Below, piece by piece: positions 1 to 9,323 of a stretch of DNA of 64,000 nucleotides. The position numbers and the translations under genes were made by a program. Location of the stretch: the NCBI GenBank assembly GCA_024405635.1, contig JAKSOL010000002.1, positions 153,458-217,457 on the forward strand. The letters run 5' to 3'. This stretch comes from Salinivirgaceae bacterium. Lineage in GTDB: Bacteria > Bacteroidota > Bacteroidia > Bacteroidales > SZUA-534. The notes under the pieces were generated by a model. It ran no database searches. It saw nothing but the letters and a program-made list of their open reading frames with translations, and was not told the DNA's origin. Numbering within the stretch: the stretch's first letter is position 1; the number at the start of each line of letters is the position of its first letter.

Positions 1-2109
1 CATTGATTGTGCAGCAGCAAGGCGACCGTAGTCTTTACTCCAAGAGTTATAAAATTCGGCATCAATCAAAAGTTGTTGAGTTGGTTTCCAACGGTAACCA
101 AGTTCAATTCCGTGAATGCTAGCCAAATCAGACTCTGGAGTACCAAGTAATTGAATAATGTTAGGGTCGCTCATGCCTTCGCGAACCCATTTGAAGTTTG
201 ATTTTGTGTTGGCAAACACTGGCGCGCGGTTAGATTTGCCGTAAACAAAACGAACAAAGTTGTTTGTGTTGATTTGGTAGTTTGCTGCAAATTGCCACGA
301 TGGATTCCATTTGTCGGGAGCATCGGTTTTGTCAACATGGCCGCAACCAATTAAACGTAAACCTCCAATTTTATAGTCGAGGCGCAAACCTGCACCAAAT
401 ACCGACATTTTAGCGCTCGATGAGTTTAAGAAACCTGAGCTCAGGTATGTATCATCGTCGTTATCAACATCTTTATAGTGTAAGTATTGGTAGCTTAGGG
501 CTGGGGTAATGTCCAAACCTTTCCATGTGTGTGTGTATTCGGCTGAAGCATTTAAGTTGTTGTAGGTAACCGAAAAACTGGGGAAACCTACAATAAAGTC
601 TTGTGGACCACCTGTGTAGCTTACTGCAATGTTTGCTCCGTAAATGTTACTATTAAGATTTGCGTAGTAGTTATCAAAACGGCGATAGGTAAGAGCCAAT
701 GGCCAGTCGCTGATTGCGGTGTTGGCGTCGTATGCATGATGGTATCCGCCCGAAAGGTCAAAACGAACATCGTTGTTGGGGTTGTATGACAAATAAGCGT
801 TGAAACCTTCGGCTTCGCGCGAGCGCTCTGGATCTTCAAAAGCGTCGTCAATGTTTACTTGACCAAACAAGTTTTTGAATTGATAACTGTTGGCTAATGC
901 GCTAAAATCGTTTTTTATTGCAGGTGCGCTATATGCTGCGAATGAGTTCAACTCTTCGATGCTTGCATCACCAAGTCCAAATTTGTCAAGAAGTCCCATT
1001 TCTTTAAGTTGAGGAAGCATTGCTTGAACGGTTTTGGTAATTTCTGCATCGGACATGCTAGCGTTTATTTTGTTGGGGAACATAGATGCCAGAGTTTTAA
1101 TGCCCGAAAGGATGGTGTACATTGTGCTTAATCCGGCATCGTTATAAGCGTCGCGCATGTTTTTAATTTCAACTTTGGTAAATGCTCCACCATTTTTTAC
1201 GCTAATTAAACGGCCTGCGTTAATCATACTTTGAAGCGAGTCGGCCGAGAAAGGAACATTGTTTGCTGGGTTGTAGTAAGCCGAGCCTTCTGGTTGAATG
1301 TAATAGTCGTTGCCAGAATAGTCGTCTTGAGGGTAAAGGTGTATTTTGTTAGTAACACGATCGCGGCGTTGCATGTTTACCGACAAACCAACCGATAGTT
1401 TGTTGTTAATGGCTTTGCGAACGGCTACTTCGCCGTTCATTGTGTTGTAGTTGCCCATTTTGAATTGTCCCGAAACAATTTTAGAGTCAACGCTTGGTTT
1501 TTCGGTTACAATGTTGATTACGCCAGTAACAGCGCCCATGCCATATAAAGCGGAAACGGCACCGCGAACAACCTCAATTTGAGCAATATCTTCAATTGAA
1601 ACAGGAATCATGTCCATATTGGTAGAACCCATGCCTTGGTTTTGCAATGGGCGGCCATCAACCATTAAAATAGTGTTTGAGTTTTCGGTGTAAAGGCACC
1701 AGTGGTTGTCAGGAATGTTGTTCAAACCACGTAGTTGAACGTCGTATATACCATTGTATTTTTCAGAAACGATAACGCCAGGCACAAAACGTAGGGCCTC
1801 TTCAATGGTGCTTACACCATAAGAGCGCAACTCGTCGCGGGTAATAACGGTTGACGAAAGTGGAGAAGTAAAAGCGCTCTCCTCTTTTTTTGATGCTGAC
1901 GACACATTTTTATTCATAATCATGGCAAAAAGCTCGTCAACACTGCTAACTCCAAGTGTTTCGGCTGCGGCCATAAGTTGGTCAAAAGGAAGGTCTGACA
2001 ACTCCTCGAAACTCATGCTTAATATTTGGTCGCGAGTTAGTTGTTGTTCTTGTGCCGATACAGTTGTTGCTAAAGTAAGCGCAAGTATGGCAATTAGTAT
2101 TTTTTTCAT
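1..2109 (-). CDS. TonB-dependent outer-membrane receptor (3' end outside window)
   Basis: Reading the minus strand from the ATG at 2109 gives 703 codons open to the window edge, so the C-terminal end of the barrel is missing. Residues 1-20 are a signal peptide ending in VSAQ. A plug domain follows (about residues 65-185), with the typical pattern of variable start, LRGLNN, a MVDGRPL-type segment, then IAQIEVVRGAVSALYGMGAVTGVINIVT. The rest alternates as beta-barrel strands. About residues 260-400 are an unusual helical, low-aromatic insertion between barrel strands. The family takes up siderophores, cobalamin or other large ligands using TonB-ExbBD energy; the ligand cannot be read here. There is no SusD partner. 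It starts 28 nt after a YfiR-like gene and probably shares its transcript. Confidence 0.9.
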   Translation of the reverse strand, partial: MKKILIAILALTLATTVSAQEQQLTRDQILSMSFEELSDLPFDQLMAAAETLGVSSVDELFAMIMNKNVSSASKKEESAFTSPLSSTVITRDELRSYGVSTIEEALRFVPGVIVSEKYNGIYDVQLRGLNNIPDNHWCLYTENSNTILMVDGRPLQNQGMGSTNMDMIPVSIEDIAQIEVVRGAVSALYGMGAVTGVINIVTEKPSVDSKIVSGQFKMGNYNTMNGEVAVRKAINNKLSVGLSVNMQRRDRVTNKIHLYPQDDYSGNDYYIQPEGSAYYNPANNVPFSADSLQSMINAGRLISVKNGGAFTKVEIKNMRDAYNDAGLSTMYTILSGIKTLASMFPNKINASMSDAEITKTVQAMLPQLKEMGLLDKFGLGDASIEELNSFAAYSAPAIKNDFSALANSYQFKNLFGQVNIDDAFEDPERSREAEGFNAYLSYNPNNDVRFDLSGGYHHAYDANTAISDWPLALTYRRFDNYYANLNSNIYGANIAVSYTGGPQDFIVGFPSFSVTYNNLNASAEYTHTWKGLDITPALSYQYLHYKDVDNDDDTYLSSGFLNSSSAKMSVFGAGLRLDYKIGGLRLIGCGHVDKTDAPDKWNPSWQFAANYQINTNNFVRFVYGKSNRAPVFANTKSNFKWVREGMSDPNIIQLLGTPESDLASIHGIELGYRWKPTQQLLIDAEFYNSWSKDYGRLAAAQSM

Positions 2110-2137
2110 TGTTGATAGTAAGTTGCTTGTTTTTTTG

Positions 2138-2644
2138 TTAATCTACTGATTTTCCCAGTTGTAGGAGTTGCGATGAAACATCAAGTCCGCATTTTTCAAT
2201 GTTGGCTTTTGATATTTCGTACTTAAGTTTTTCGCCTTCGGTAACAAACGAAATACCAGCACCGTTAGCGCAATGTCCGCCTTTGTCGCTCACAATAAGC
2301 ACGCGGTTGCCTTTTTGCGAGTTTACTAACTGACCAATTTGACCAGCTTTTGAAGCGTCGAGGTAAATAATGTCGCTTTTTGCAACGTCGGCAAGAGTGG
2401 CCGCATCTTTAACAATCACGGTGCGGTTGCCAATTTTACGGGTTTGCGACAGTTTCTTCAACTCGCCTGATAGGGCAGTGTTTGAGATGATTGTGACCAC
2501 AAGGTCTTTTGAGTTGTCAATTTCGGGCCAACCAATGTTTTTGGCAAAGTTGTAAATGTAAAGCGCCTGAAACTGAGTTAGGCCTTGAGCATAAACTGTT
2601 GATGTCCCCAAAACCATGAATAGGACGAAAAGAATTTTTCGCAT
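2138..2644 (-). CDS. YfiR family protein (DUF4154)
   Basis: A 168-residue exported protein with a signal peptide (residues 1-20, ending VYAQ) and the family start FQALYIYNFAKNIGWPE. A mid segment SDIIYLDASKAGQ and a C-terminal segment SKANIEKCGLDVSSQLLQL also fit YfiR/DUF4154. In Pseudomonas, YfiR is a periplasmic inhibitor of the diguanylate cyclase YfiN. In Bacteroidota such genes commonly sit beside TonB receptors and a sensor, but no cyclase or kinase follows within the window. Two cysteines are present (about residues 126 and 154), which suits the redox-sensitive YfiR fold. It is first in a likely two-gene unit with the receptor. The family call is firm; the role is inference. Confidence 0.85.
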   Translation of the reverse strand: MRKILFVLFMVLGTSTVYAQGLTQFQALYIYNFAKNIGWPEIDNSKDLVVTIISNTALSGELKKLSQTRKIGNRTVIVKDAATLADVAKSDIIYLDASKAGQIGQLVNSQKGNRVLIVSDKGGHCANGAGISFVTEGEKLKYEISKANIEKCGLDVSSQLLQLGKSVD

Positions 2645-3035
2645 GTTTGTTAGTATTAGTGAATAATAATATTCGATTTTTCGGGATGCAAAATTAAATT
2701 ATTTATTTATAGTAATGTCTGCTGGTTTTATTGTGTTTATGCTGATATTATTCATTTTATTATCATTTTCAATTCATTGAAATATTGTATTTTATCTCAT
2801 TGGTTGATTGTTAAATGTCTGATATATAAGTATAAAGGCTTATTTGTGTTAATCGTTTTAATGTTTTGCCTATTTAAACAGGATAGAAGTGTATTTGTTT
2901 AGGTTTTTTGTCAAAATTTATTTGTATAAATATTTATTATTTATGAATAAATATGCAATACTTTTGCTGTGAAACAGACAAAAAAACGCCTATTCATTTT
3001 TATGAATAGGCGTTTTTATTGTGATGATTTTGTTT
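2645..3035. other. AT-rich intergenic stretch, 391 bp
   Basis: No gene is visible. On the minus strand, TAATTTTG (2696-2689) fits the Bacteroidetes -7 element for the YfiR-receptor unit, but no clear -33 TTTG is placed with it. On the plus strand, TACTTTTG (2959-2966) is a -7 look-alike pointing into the hairpin at 2982-3017. The remainder is low-complexity A/T sequence. Confidence 0.5.
2982..3017. terminator. Bidirectional intrinsic terminator
   Basis: Perfect 15-bp inverted repeat: AAAAACGCCTATTCA (2982-2996), a 6-nt spacer, then TGAATAGGCGTTTTT (3003-3017), with A and T tracts on both sides. It lies 18 nt past the stop of the minus-strand SRPBCC gene, so it most likely ends that transcript. 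Confidence 0.85.
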
Positions 3036-3434
3036 TTAGATGCGTTCCAGATTGTCAACTATCGAGTTTACAAATTTTGTAAGAGGCCCTTTTGCTACCG
3101 CACCCAAAAGCATGTTAAGTTCAGCGTCGAGTGTAACTTTTACGGCCGAGTCGGTTTCTTGAAATTCTTTCATTTGAATCCACATTGTAAATTTTATGGA
3201 GCTATCTTCGGTGGCCGCAATTTTTACGGTTTTAAAAGGCTCGCGGTCAATTACACGCATTCCAAAGTGCCCAGCGTTGTTAATGTCAAACGAGCAAGAG
3301 TCTTCGGTTACTTGTAGGTTGCTTATTTTGTCTTGGGGTAACATGTTAGTACTTAGTCGGTTAAAGTCCGACAATGCGGCATAAATTGTTTGTGGGGTTC
3401 GGCGAACGTGACCAATTCGGCTTTCTATTCTCAT
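3036..3434 (-). CDS. SRPBCC (START-like) family protein
   Basis: A 132-residue cytosolic protein from the ATG at 3434 (MRIESRIGHVRRTPQTIYAA). A longer frame runs upstream to 3509, but it overlaps dtd and adds an unlikely tail, so the inner ATG is preferred. The N-terminal strand plus the ALSDFNRLSTNMLP segment, and the C-terminal helix beginning LGAVAKGPLTKFVNSIVDNL, fit the START/polyketide-cyclase fold that binds hydrophobic ligands. In Bacteroidota this short protein is widespread, with no fixed function known to me. It is last in the parA-to-SRPBCC run, directly ahead of the terminator at 2982-3017. Confidence 0.75.
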   Translation of the reverse strand: MRIESRIGHVRRTPQTIYAALSDFNRLSTNMLPQDKISNLQVTEDSCSFDINNAGHFGMRVIDREPFKTVKIAATEDSSIKFTMWIQMKEFQETDSAVKVTLDAELNMLLGAVAKGPLTKFVNSIVDNLERI

Positions 3435-3462
3435 AATTAAAGTGTTTTGTGGTTGGAGTTTA

Positions 3463-3918
3463 TCAGTAGTCTTTTTGTTTACTATCAATAATAATGGTAA
3501 CGGGCCCATCGTTAATTAGTTCCACGTCCATCATGGCGCCAAAGCGGCCGGTACCAACTCTGCATCCGGAGGCTTTGCCTATTTCGGCAATAAATTGTTC
3601 GTATAAGGGTATTGCAATTTCGGGTCTAGCTGCGCGAATGTACGACGGACGGTTGCCTTTTGCGGTTTGAGCAAACAATGTAAACTGCGATACAACTAAA
3701 ATTTCGCCCCCTACGGTTGCAACATCAAGGTTCATTACTCCTTTTTCGTCGTCAAAGATGCGTAGTTTGCTAATTTTTCCCACAAGGTAATTTAGGTCGT
3801 CGGTTGTGTCATCTGGAGCAACTCCTAGCAGAATCATCATTCCGTGGTTTATTGACGAAACTATTTCTCCGTCAATAGTTACGCTTGATTGTTTTACTCG
3901 TTGAATTACAGCGCGCAT
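3463..3918 (-). CDS. dtd: D-aminoacyl-tRNA deacylase
   Basis: 151 residues, full length for DTD. The family start MRAVIQRVKQSSVTI is present, as are the SQFTL motif (about residues 77-81) and the C-terminal NDGPVTIIID segment. That segment carries the Gly-cisPro motif that sorts chirality in the active site. The enzyme hydrolyses D-aminoacyl-tRNAs (and mischarged glycyl-tRNA) in the cytosol as a homodimer, an editing function. It lies 17 nt after the SGNH hydrolase gene and 28 nt before the SRPBCC start, so it is probably co-transcribed with them. Confidence 0.95.
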   Translation of the reverse strand: MRAVIQRVKQSSVTIDGEIVSSINHGMMILLGVAPDDTTDDLNYLVGKISKLRIFDDEKGVMNLDVATVGGEILVVSQFTLFAQTAKGNRPSYIRAARPEIAIPLYEQFIAEIGKASGCRVGTGRFGAMMDVELINDGPVTIIIDSKQKDY

Positions 3919-3935
3919 ATTTTTTGAGAGGTTAG

Positions 3936-5396
3936 TTATTTGCTTTGTTCGGCCATTATGGCATCGTATAATTTTTGTGCTACAATGTGTCCGCCTTTGC
4001 GGTTAAAGTGAGTGTAGTCTTTTTGTGCAAGTTTGGCGTTAACCCATTGAGGCATGCTATTGTGTCCGCCCATGGCTTCAAATAGATTCCAAAATGCGCA
4101 ACCTTCGGCAAAGGCTGCATTGCGTTGTGCTTCAATAACTTTTGCAACTTCGGGTTTTGTAACATATCCGTCGGCAGTTTTTTCTGACATGTCCGACGAG
4201 CTTACTACAAGAATCTTTGCCTCGGGCATAAGTTGTCTTAAATAGTGTAGTTGTCGGCGAAGGCTTTGCTCATAAAAACGGTAGTTTTTTGATTCGTATG
4301 CAACTGCGTTTACTCCAAACTCGTAAATAATCAGTCCCACGCTTAGGTGTTTAACCATTTGTGCCATTTGAGCAAAATTCAGTTTTACAAATTCGGTGCC
4401 TATGCTTCCTCTAAACGGTAGATTGTCAACTGCTACACCAGTTGGCGCATCAAGCGAAATGGCATATATGTTTGGACTATTTGTTGAAGTTAATTCAATG
4501 CGGAATTGGTTTGGCGCTTTGTCAAATTTCCACAACAGTTGTTCGGTTTGGTCAATTGGCTCCAAACTTTCGAACCAAGTAAGCGAATCGTTAACAAAGC
4601 CTTTTACGGTAAATGGTTTGGTTGCATAGCCGTAAAATATGCGGCAACGTGTAAAGTTTTGTACCGATTTGAAAGCCATTGTTGATGGACTAAACTCAAT
4701 CCATGCCGATTGTTCTTCGCTGCTGTTTTGGTTTGGAGTGAATCGGGCAAACCTGCCAAGTATTCCAAATCGGTTTTGCGTGCCTATGGTGTCTTTTTTG
4801 TTGTAGATGGAATATACTTGCCAATTTTTTGAAGCTTGGTGGTCAATTGCCGACGATTTTGCTATTCCCGGAATGGCGGTTATTAAACCTGGTCCGCTTC
4901 CGCCATATTTGGTTTGGAAAAGATTGCGCAAGTATCCAGTTATGCGGTCGCCTTCAATTTGGCTATCGCCATAATGTAGTATTCTTATTGTTTTGCTGTT
5001 GCTCTTTGCAAGTTTTGCAAAAAACTTGGTTAGATGTTCTTTGTCGGTTGTGGCGTATTCAATAGGTTGAATTTTGCTTGAATTGCTTTTGTGGTTTTGG
5101 GCAAGGGGCTGAACAACAGACGGTTCTTCTTTTTTAACTAAAGTGTCGTGTTTGGCTACGGTATCGGTGTTGGGCGTTTCAGTCAAAGACGGCTCATCGT
5201 CGTTCTGAACAATGGCAAGCATTGCCGAGTCGATTATTGAAGAGGTAGCAATAGTGTCGTGTGAAGGCGTATTTAGTCTGAAATTTAGAACAATGTTGTC
5301 GTCAATTTTGATGCCGTTGGGCGGAAAAACTAAAGCTATGGCGGCCATTGCAAGACCAACCATGGCCATAAACAAAAGTATTCCGCGCGGTTTCAT
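3936..5396 (-). CDS. Membrane-anchored SGNH/GDSL-type hydrolase
   Basis: 486 residues. An N-terminal membrane anchor (about residues 5-25) is followed by a low-complexity acidic/Thr spacer (about 40-110) and an SGNH domain. Block I is HYGDSQIEGDR, with the nucleophile at Ser145. A later EFGVNAVAYESKNYRFYEQ region holds the Asn block, and the C-terminal DYTHFNRKGG has the Asp-x-x-His pair. The family deacylates esters. The neighbour mltD makes peptidoglycan or another envelope polysaccharide the likely substrate, for example O-acetyl removal, which is inference. It sits 6 nt after mltD on the same strand. Confidence 0.8.
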   Translation of the reverse strand: MKPRGILLFMAMVGLAMAAIALVFPPNGIKIDDNIVLNFRLNTPSHDTIATSSIIDSAMLAIVQNDDEPSLTETPNTDTVAKHDTLVKKEEPSVVQPLAQNHKSNSSKIQPIEYATTDKEHLTKFFAKLAKSNSKTIRILHYGDSQIEGDRITGYLRNLFQTKYGGSGPGLITAIPGIAKSSAIDHQASKNWQVYSIYNKKDTIGTQNRFGILGRFARFTPNQNSSEEQSAWIEFSPSTMAFKSVQNFTRCRIFYGYATKPFTVKGFVNDSLTWFESLEPIDQTEQLLWKFDKAPNQFRIELTSTNSPNIYAISLDAPTGVAVDNLPFRGSIGTEFVKLNFAQMAQMVKHLSVGLIIYEFGVNAVAYESKNYRFYEQSLRRQLHYLRQLMPEAKILVVSSSDMSEKTADGYVTKPEVAKVIEAQRNAAFAEGCAFWNLFEAMGGHNSMPQWVNAKLAQKDYTHFNRKGGHIVAQKLYDAIMAEQSK

Positions 5397-5402
5397 TGCA
5401 AA

Positions 5403-7025
5403 CTATCGTTTTATTTTCAGTTTTTGGCCAACGTATATTTTAGATGCGCTGCTTAGGTTGTTCCAACTCATAATGTCAGCTTCTGAAACTCCGTTGTACA
5501 TTTTTGCAATTTCCCAAAGTGTGTCGCCACGTTTAACTGTGTAGGTTTCAAACTCGCCAGTGTTGTTGTTCGAACTTGAACTCTGTTGTTGAGTTGTAGT
5601 GGTGCTACTTTTTCCAACCGAAGCTTGTTTTTCGCTGAAATTCATTGTGTTAATGTTTTTGTATTTGCTCACTTTGCTTGTGGGCACATAAACTGTGAGT
5701 TTTTGTCCAGCGCGAATGGTGTTTCGTAGCAAACCATTCCAATATTTAATGTCGTCAACGCGAACATTATACCAACTTGAAATGTATCCCAAGTTATCGC
5801 CAGATTTAACTGTGTAAATCAATTTTGTATAGTTGCCCTTTGGAGGTAGTCCGGGTTTGCCAGTGGCGGCGGTGCGAACGGGCGTGCGTTCCATAGCCGA
5901 AGGGTTAAAGTATAACGAATCTTTGTAGTGCGAAATACTATCTTGTAAGTCGATGAATCTTAATATTTGGTTTGCAGGTAACCTTAGAGCGTATGGTTTT
6001 GTGGCTGCAGGAATAATGTCGTGTCTAAATTGAGGATTAAGGTTGCGAAGTTGGTCAACCGAAATGTTCATAAAGTGGCTAATTTGCTCAAAATGAATGT
6101 TTTGGTTTAGCATAACCGAATCGCAAAGAATAGGCATTGAACTTTTGTTAGCTTTTAAATTGTGTTCGGCATAATAGTTCATTACGTAAGTTGCTGCAAT
6201 AAAGGCAGGTACGTAACCTCGTGTTTCGCGTGGCAGATAGTAGTAAATGTCCCAATAGTTGCGTTTCCCACCGCTGCGGCGAATGGCTTTATTTACGTTT
6301 CCAGGACCGCAGTTGTATGCGGCTATCACCAAAATCCAATCGTGATAAGTTTTGTACATATCGTTTAAGAAATTGGCGGCTGCGTATGTGGCTTTAATTG
6401 GGTCGCGGCGTTCATCAATCAAACTGTTTATTTCCAATTTGTAAAGACGCCCAGTGCCGTACATAAACTGCCACAAGCCAGTTGCTCCAACTTTTGAAAC
6501 AGCATTAGGGTTAAGTGCCGATTCAATAACTGCAAGGTATTTTAGCTCAATGGGCATTTGTTTTGAATCGAATATCTCTTCAAAAATGGGGAAGTAATAA
6601 TCGGCAAGACCAAGCATGTTTTCAACCAAATCTCTACGCTTGTGAGTGTAAAGATGAATGTAGTTGCGAATCATTGAGTTGTACGACACTTCAACCATAA
6701 GTGGTAGTTGACGTAGGCGCTCGCGATATACCGAATCGGGAAATTCTGGAATGTTTGCCAAGCCTGCAGTGTCGGGTGTAATAAACGAAGTGTCATTGCC
6801 TAACGACACTTGTTTGTCGAACCACAATGCGCTCAAACTATCAACTTTTTCGTTTATTGAGTCAATTGGTTCGGTGTAAACTGCCCACAAAGTGTCAATT
6901 GCAGGTGCGGTGTCGGTAATGCTTGTTGTGTCGGTAATTTGTTGGTTTAGAGTGTTGTTTGCCGATGCAAAAAACGATGCCATGAGTATGACTAAAACCA
7001 AAATCGAGTTTCGGAAATATTTCAT
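5403..7025 (-). CDS. mltD: Lytic transglycosylase with LysM domains (MltD-like)
   Basis: 540 residues with a signal peptide (about 1-22). The SLT domain (about 150-270) has the catalytic Glu168 in [19 protein letters not shown] and the [10 protein letters not shown] motif. Two LysM repeats lie at about 404-446 (YTVKSGDNL) and 495-538 ([10 protein letters not shown]), joined by a Ser/Thr/Gln-rich linker. A LysM-like segment near 310-350 matches the usual MltD arrangement. It cleaves the MurNAc-GlcNAc bond of murein in the periplasm. There is no lipobox, unlike E. coli MltD. Neighbours are the SGNH hydrolase and DUF5683/parB, so wall remodelling and chromosome segregation share a locus. Confidence 0.92.
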   Translation of the reverse strand: MKYFRNSILVLVILMASFFASANNTLNQQITDTTSITDTAPAIDTLWAVYTEPIDSINEKVDSLSALWFDKQVSLGNDTSFITPDTAGLANIPEFPDSVYRERLRQLPLMVEVSYNSMIRNYIHLYTHKRRDLVENMLGLADYYFPIFEEIFDSKQMPIELKYLAVIESALNPNAVSKVGATGLWQFMYGTGRLYKLEINSLIDERRDPIKATYAAANFLNDMYKTYHDWILVIAAYNCGPGNVNKAIRRSGGKRNYWDIYYYLPRETRGYVPAFIAATYVMNYYAEHNLKANKSSMPILCDSVMLNQNIHFEQISHFMNISVDQLRNLNPQFRHDIIPAATKPYALRLPANQILRFIDLQDSISHYKDSLYFNPSAMERTPVRTAATGKPGLPPKGNYTKLIYTVKSGDNLGYISSWYNVRVDDIKYWNGLLRNTIRAGQKLTVYVPTSKVSKYKNINTMNFSEKQASVGKSSTTTTQQQSSSSNNNTGEFETYTVKRGDTLWEIAKMYNGVSEADIMSWNNLSSASKIYVGQKLKIKR

Positions 7026-7028
7026 TAT

Positions 7029-7619
7029 CTAAAATTGTATTGTACAACGCACTCCAAGTGGAATGTCGTTTGCTTTGCATGCTGTTTCGGTTGGTACTAT
7101 TGGCGAAACAAGTGCCGGGTCAATGTTTATTGCTAGGTTTTTGTCTATTGTAAAGTTGAAAAAGTGAGCGTCAACGTTGGCATCAACAATTTGTAAGAAA
7201 TAAAGTGCACCAATGCCAATAATACACAAGTCGCGGTAGCGTTGCCACGAGTTTTTTAGTTTTTGCGCATTGGCTTGGTTGCTTACGTAAATTGGATTGG
7301 TGTTAGGGTCGTTGTCGGTTATATATTTAAAGTCGCGACGGTACTTCTGGTAAATGGTGTTGTTGTAACTTGTAAAGTATATTAGACCAGTAAAACCACC
7401 ATAAATGATAGGAACTTTCCAATATTTCTCGTTGTAAACCTGACCAAGTCCAGGAATCATGGCCGATAAAAAAGCAGCGCGTCGGGGCGAGTGCTTTTCT
7501 TGAAATGCACTATCGGGAATGTTGTAGCCGTCGGCATATTGCGCATGGGCGTTTGTAGTGCACAATAACGAGAGTGCAGCAATCGCCAATACACACAATA
7601 ATTGATGAGCTTTTTTCAC
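7029..7619 (-). CDS. DUF5683 family membrane protein
   Basis: The start is either GTG at 7619 (giving MKKAHQLLC) or TTG at 7625, two codons earlier; the GTG gives a classic signal peptide ending NAHAQ. The DUF5683 core follows: SPRRAAFLSAMIPGLGQVYNEKYW, then a hydrophobic helix and a YRRDFKYITD segment. About 196 residues in all. The family is Bacteroidota-specific, of unknown function, and regularly sits directly after parB. Here it is 16 nt after the parB stop and just before mltD. An inner- or outer-membrane envelope role is inferred from the signal and hydrophobic segments. Confidence 0.85.
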   Translation of the reverse strand: MKKAHQLLCVLAIAALSLLCTTNAHAQYADGYNIPDSAFQEKHSPRRAAFLSAMIPGLGQVYNEKYWKVPIIYGGFTGLIYFTSYNNTIYQKYRRDFKYITDNDPNTNPIYVSNQANAQKLKNSWQRYRDLCIIGIGALYFLQIVDANVDAHFFNFTIDKNLAINIDPALVSPIVPTETACKANDIPLGVRCTIQF

Positions 7620-7635
7620 TTGCAAAGCAAAAATG

Positions 7636-8529
7636 TTATTTGTTCAATTGGTCAAACAAACCTATTATTTGTTGCAGTTCGTCGTCGTTTTTAAACGAAA
7701 TAACAAGTTTGCCAGCGCCTTTTTCGTTGCACGAAAGTTGCACTTTTGAGTTGAACATGCTACCCAATTTGCTTTCCAATTCAACAAAATCGTTGTTTTT
7801 GGGCTTATTCTTGTTTGGCTTTTTGGCTTTTGGTCCTGCTTTTAATTCGTTTGCAGCCTCCTCAAGTTGGCGCACCGACAGACCTTCGGTTAATATTCTT
7901 TCAAGAAGAAAAGTTTGGTCGTTGGCGTCTTCAACAGTGATAAGCGCTTTGGCATGTCCAGTAGTTATTTTGCTTTGACGCAATGCAACTTGAATAGCGT
8001 CGGGCAATTTAAGTAGGCGAACATAGTTTGCAATGGTTGAACGTTGCTTGCCAACTTTGTCGCTCAATGCTTCTTGTGTAAGGTTGCATTCGTTCATCAA
8101 TCGTTGGTAGCTTAACGCTATTTCAATTGGGTCCAAATCTTGGCGTTGAATGTTTTCAGTAAGGGCCAAGAACAGAACATCCTCATCGCCAGCGGTGCGT
8201 ACGTAGGCTGGAATGGTTTCTTTGTTTGCCAATTTTGAAGCTCTCCAACGACGCTCGCCTGAAATAATTTGGTAGCGTCCATTTGCTGTTTGGCGAACTG
8301 TAATTGGTTGAATAAGACCAAATTGAGCAATTGAAATTGATAGCTCGTTAAGGGCTTCTTCGTCAAAAGCTGTGCGAGGTTGGTCTGGGTTTGGGTCTAT
8401 TAGACTGATGCTTATTTCGTTAATCGATGGGTTGTTTTCGTTTATGTTTTTTGTAGCATCGCCTAGCAAGTCGGCCAAACCACCGTTGCCAATTTTGTCA
8501 AATCCTCTGCCTAATGCTTGCTTTTTCAT
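7636..8529 (-). CDS. parB: Chromosome partitioning protein ParB
   Basis: 297 residues with full ParB architecture. The basic N-terminal LGRGF motif for ParA contact sits at about residues 6-10. The CTPase/ParB domain includes PNPDQPRTAF, the GERRWRASK motif and TENIQRQDLDP. A helix-turn-helix spans LTQEALSDKVGKQRSTIANYVRLL. A Lys-rich linker (about 235-250) leads to a C-terminal dimer domain ending in a helix. It binds parS and spreads as a CTP clamp. No parS-like palindrome (GTTnCACGTGAAAC type) is evident in this window. It lies 14 nt after parA. Confidence 0.95.
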   Translation of the reverse strand: MKKQALGRGFDKIGNGGLADLLGDATKNINENNPSINEISISLIDPNPDQPRTAFDEEALNELSISIAQFGLIQPITVRQTANGRYQIISGERRWRASKLANKETIPAYVRTAGDEDVLFLALTENIQRQDLDPIEIALSYQRLMNECNLTQEALSDKVGKQRSTIANYVRLLKLPDAIQVALRQSKITTGHAKALITVEDANDQTFLLERILTEGLSVRQLEEAANELKAGPKAKKPNKNKPKNNDFVELESKLGSMFNSKVQLSCNEKGAGKLVISFKNDDELQQIIGLFDQLNK

Positions 8530-8543
8530 ATTTTGAAATGATG

Positions 8544-9323
8544 TTATTCGTTAGAAATCATACCGTTGCGTTGCAAAAGTTCGCGCGCAAGGTTCATATA
8601 GTTGGTCGATCCTTTGTCGTCAATTGCGTAAAGCATAATAGGTTTGCCAAAACTTGGAGCCTCGCTTAAACGCACACTGCGTGAAATAAGTGTATCAAAA
8701 ACCATTGTGGTAAAGTGTGTGCGTACTTCTTCAACAATTTGGTTGGCAAGGCGCAAACGCGAGTCGTACATGGTGCAAAGGAATCCTTCAATTTTAAGTT
8801 CGGTATTTAAACCGCGGCGAATAATTTTAATAGTGTTGAGCAGTTTGCCTAAACCCTCAAGCGCGTAATACTCGCATTGTACAGGAATAATAACCGAATT
8901 TGATGCGGTGAGCGAGTTTACTGAAAGTAGACCTAATGATGGCGAGCAATCAATAAAAATGAAGTCGTAATCGGTGGTGATGTTGCTAATTGCATTTTTC
9001 ATCACTTTTTCGCGGTCGGGGCGTTGAATCAGTTTTATTTCGGCACCAACAAGGTTTATGTTCGATGGCAAAATGTCAAGAGTTGGCAATTCGGTGTGTT
9101 GAATGGCCAAGTTTGGATCGGCATCCTCGCACAAACACTCGTATAATCCAATTTTTATCTCGTCAAGGTCAATACCCAAGCCCGACGATGCGTTTCCTTG
9201 TGGGTCGGCATCAATCAATAGTACTTTATACTCAAGTGTGGCGAGGGCTGCAGCTAGGTTTACTGCCGACGTGGTTTTGCCTACGCCGCCTTTTTGGTTT
9301 GATAGTGCGATTATTTTTGCCAT
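8544..9323 (-). CDS. parA: Chromosome partitioning ATPase ParA (Soj)
   Basis: 259 residues. The deviant Walker [19 protein letters not shown] is at the N-terminus, with [16 protein letters not shown] (Walker A') and [18 protein letters not shown] (Walker B region). The length matches chromosomal Soj-type ParA without an N-terminal helix-turn-helix. It works with ParB to segregate origins. It is first in the minus-strand run toward SRPBCC. Chromosomal parAB usually lies near the replication origin, so this window may be origin-proximal, but no DnaA-box cluster was recognised. Confidence 0.96.
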   Translation of the reverse strand: MAKIIALSNQKGGVGKTTSAVNLAAALATLEYKVLLIDADPQGNASSGLGIDLDEIKIGLYECLCEDADPNLAIQHTELPTLDILPSNINLVGAEIKLIQRPDREKVMKNAISNITTDYDFIFIDCSPSLGLLSVNSLTASNSVIIPVQCEYYALEGLGKLLNTIKIIRRGLNTELKIEGFLCTMYDSRLRLANQIVEEVRTHFTTMVFDTLISRSVRLSEAPSFGKPIMLYAIDDKGSTNYMNLARELLQRNGMISNE

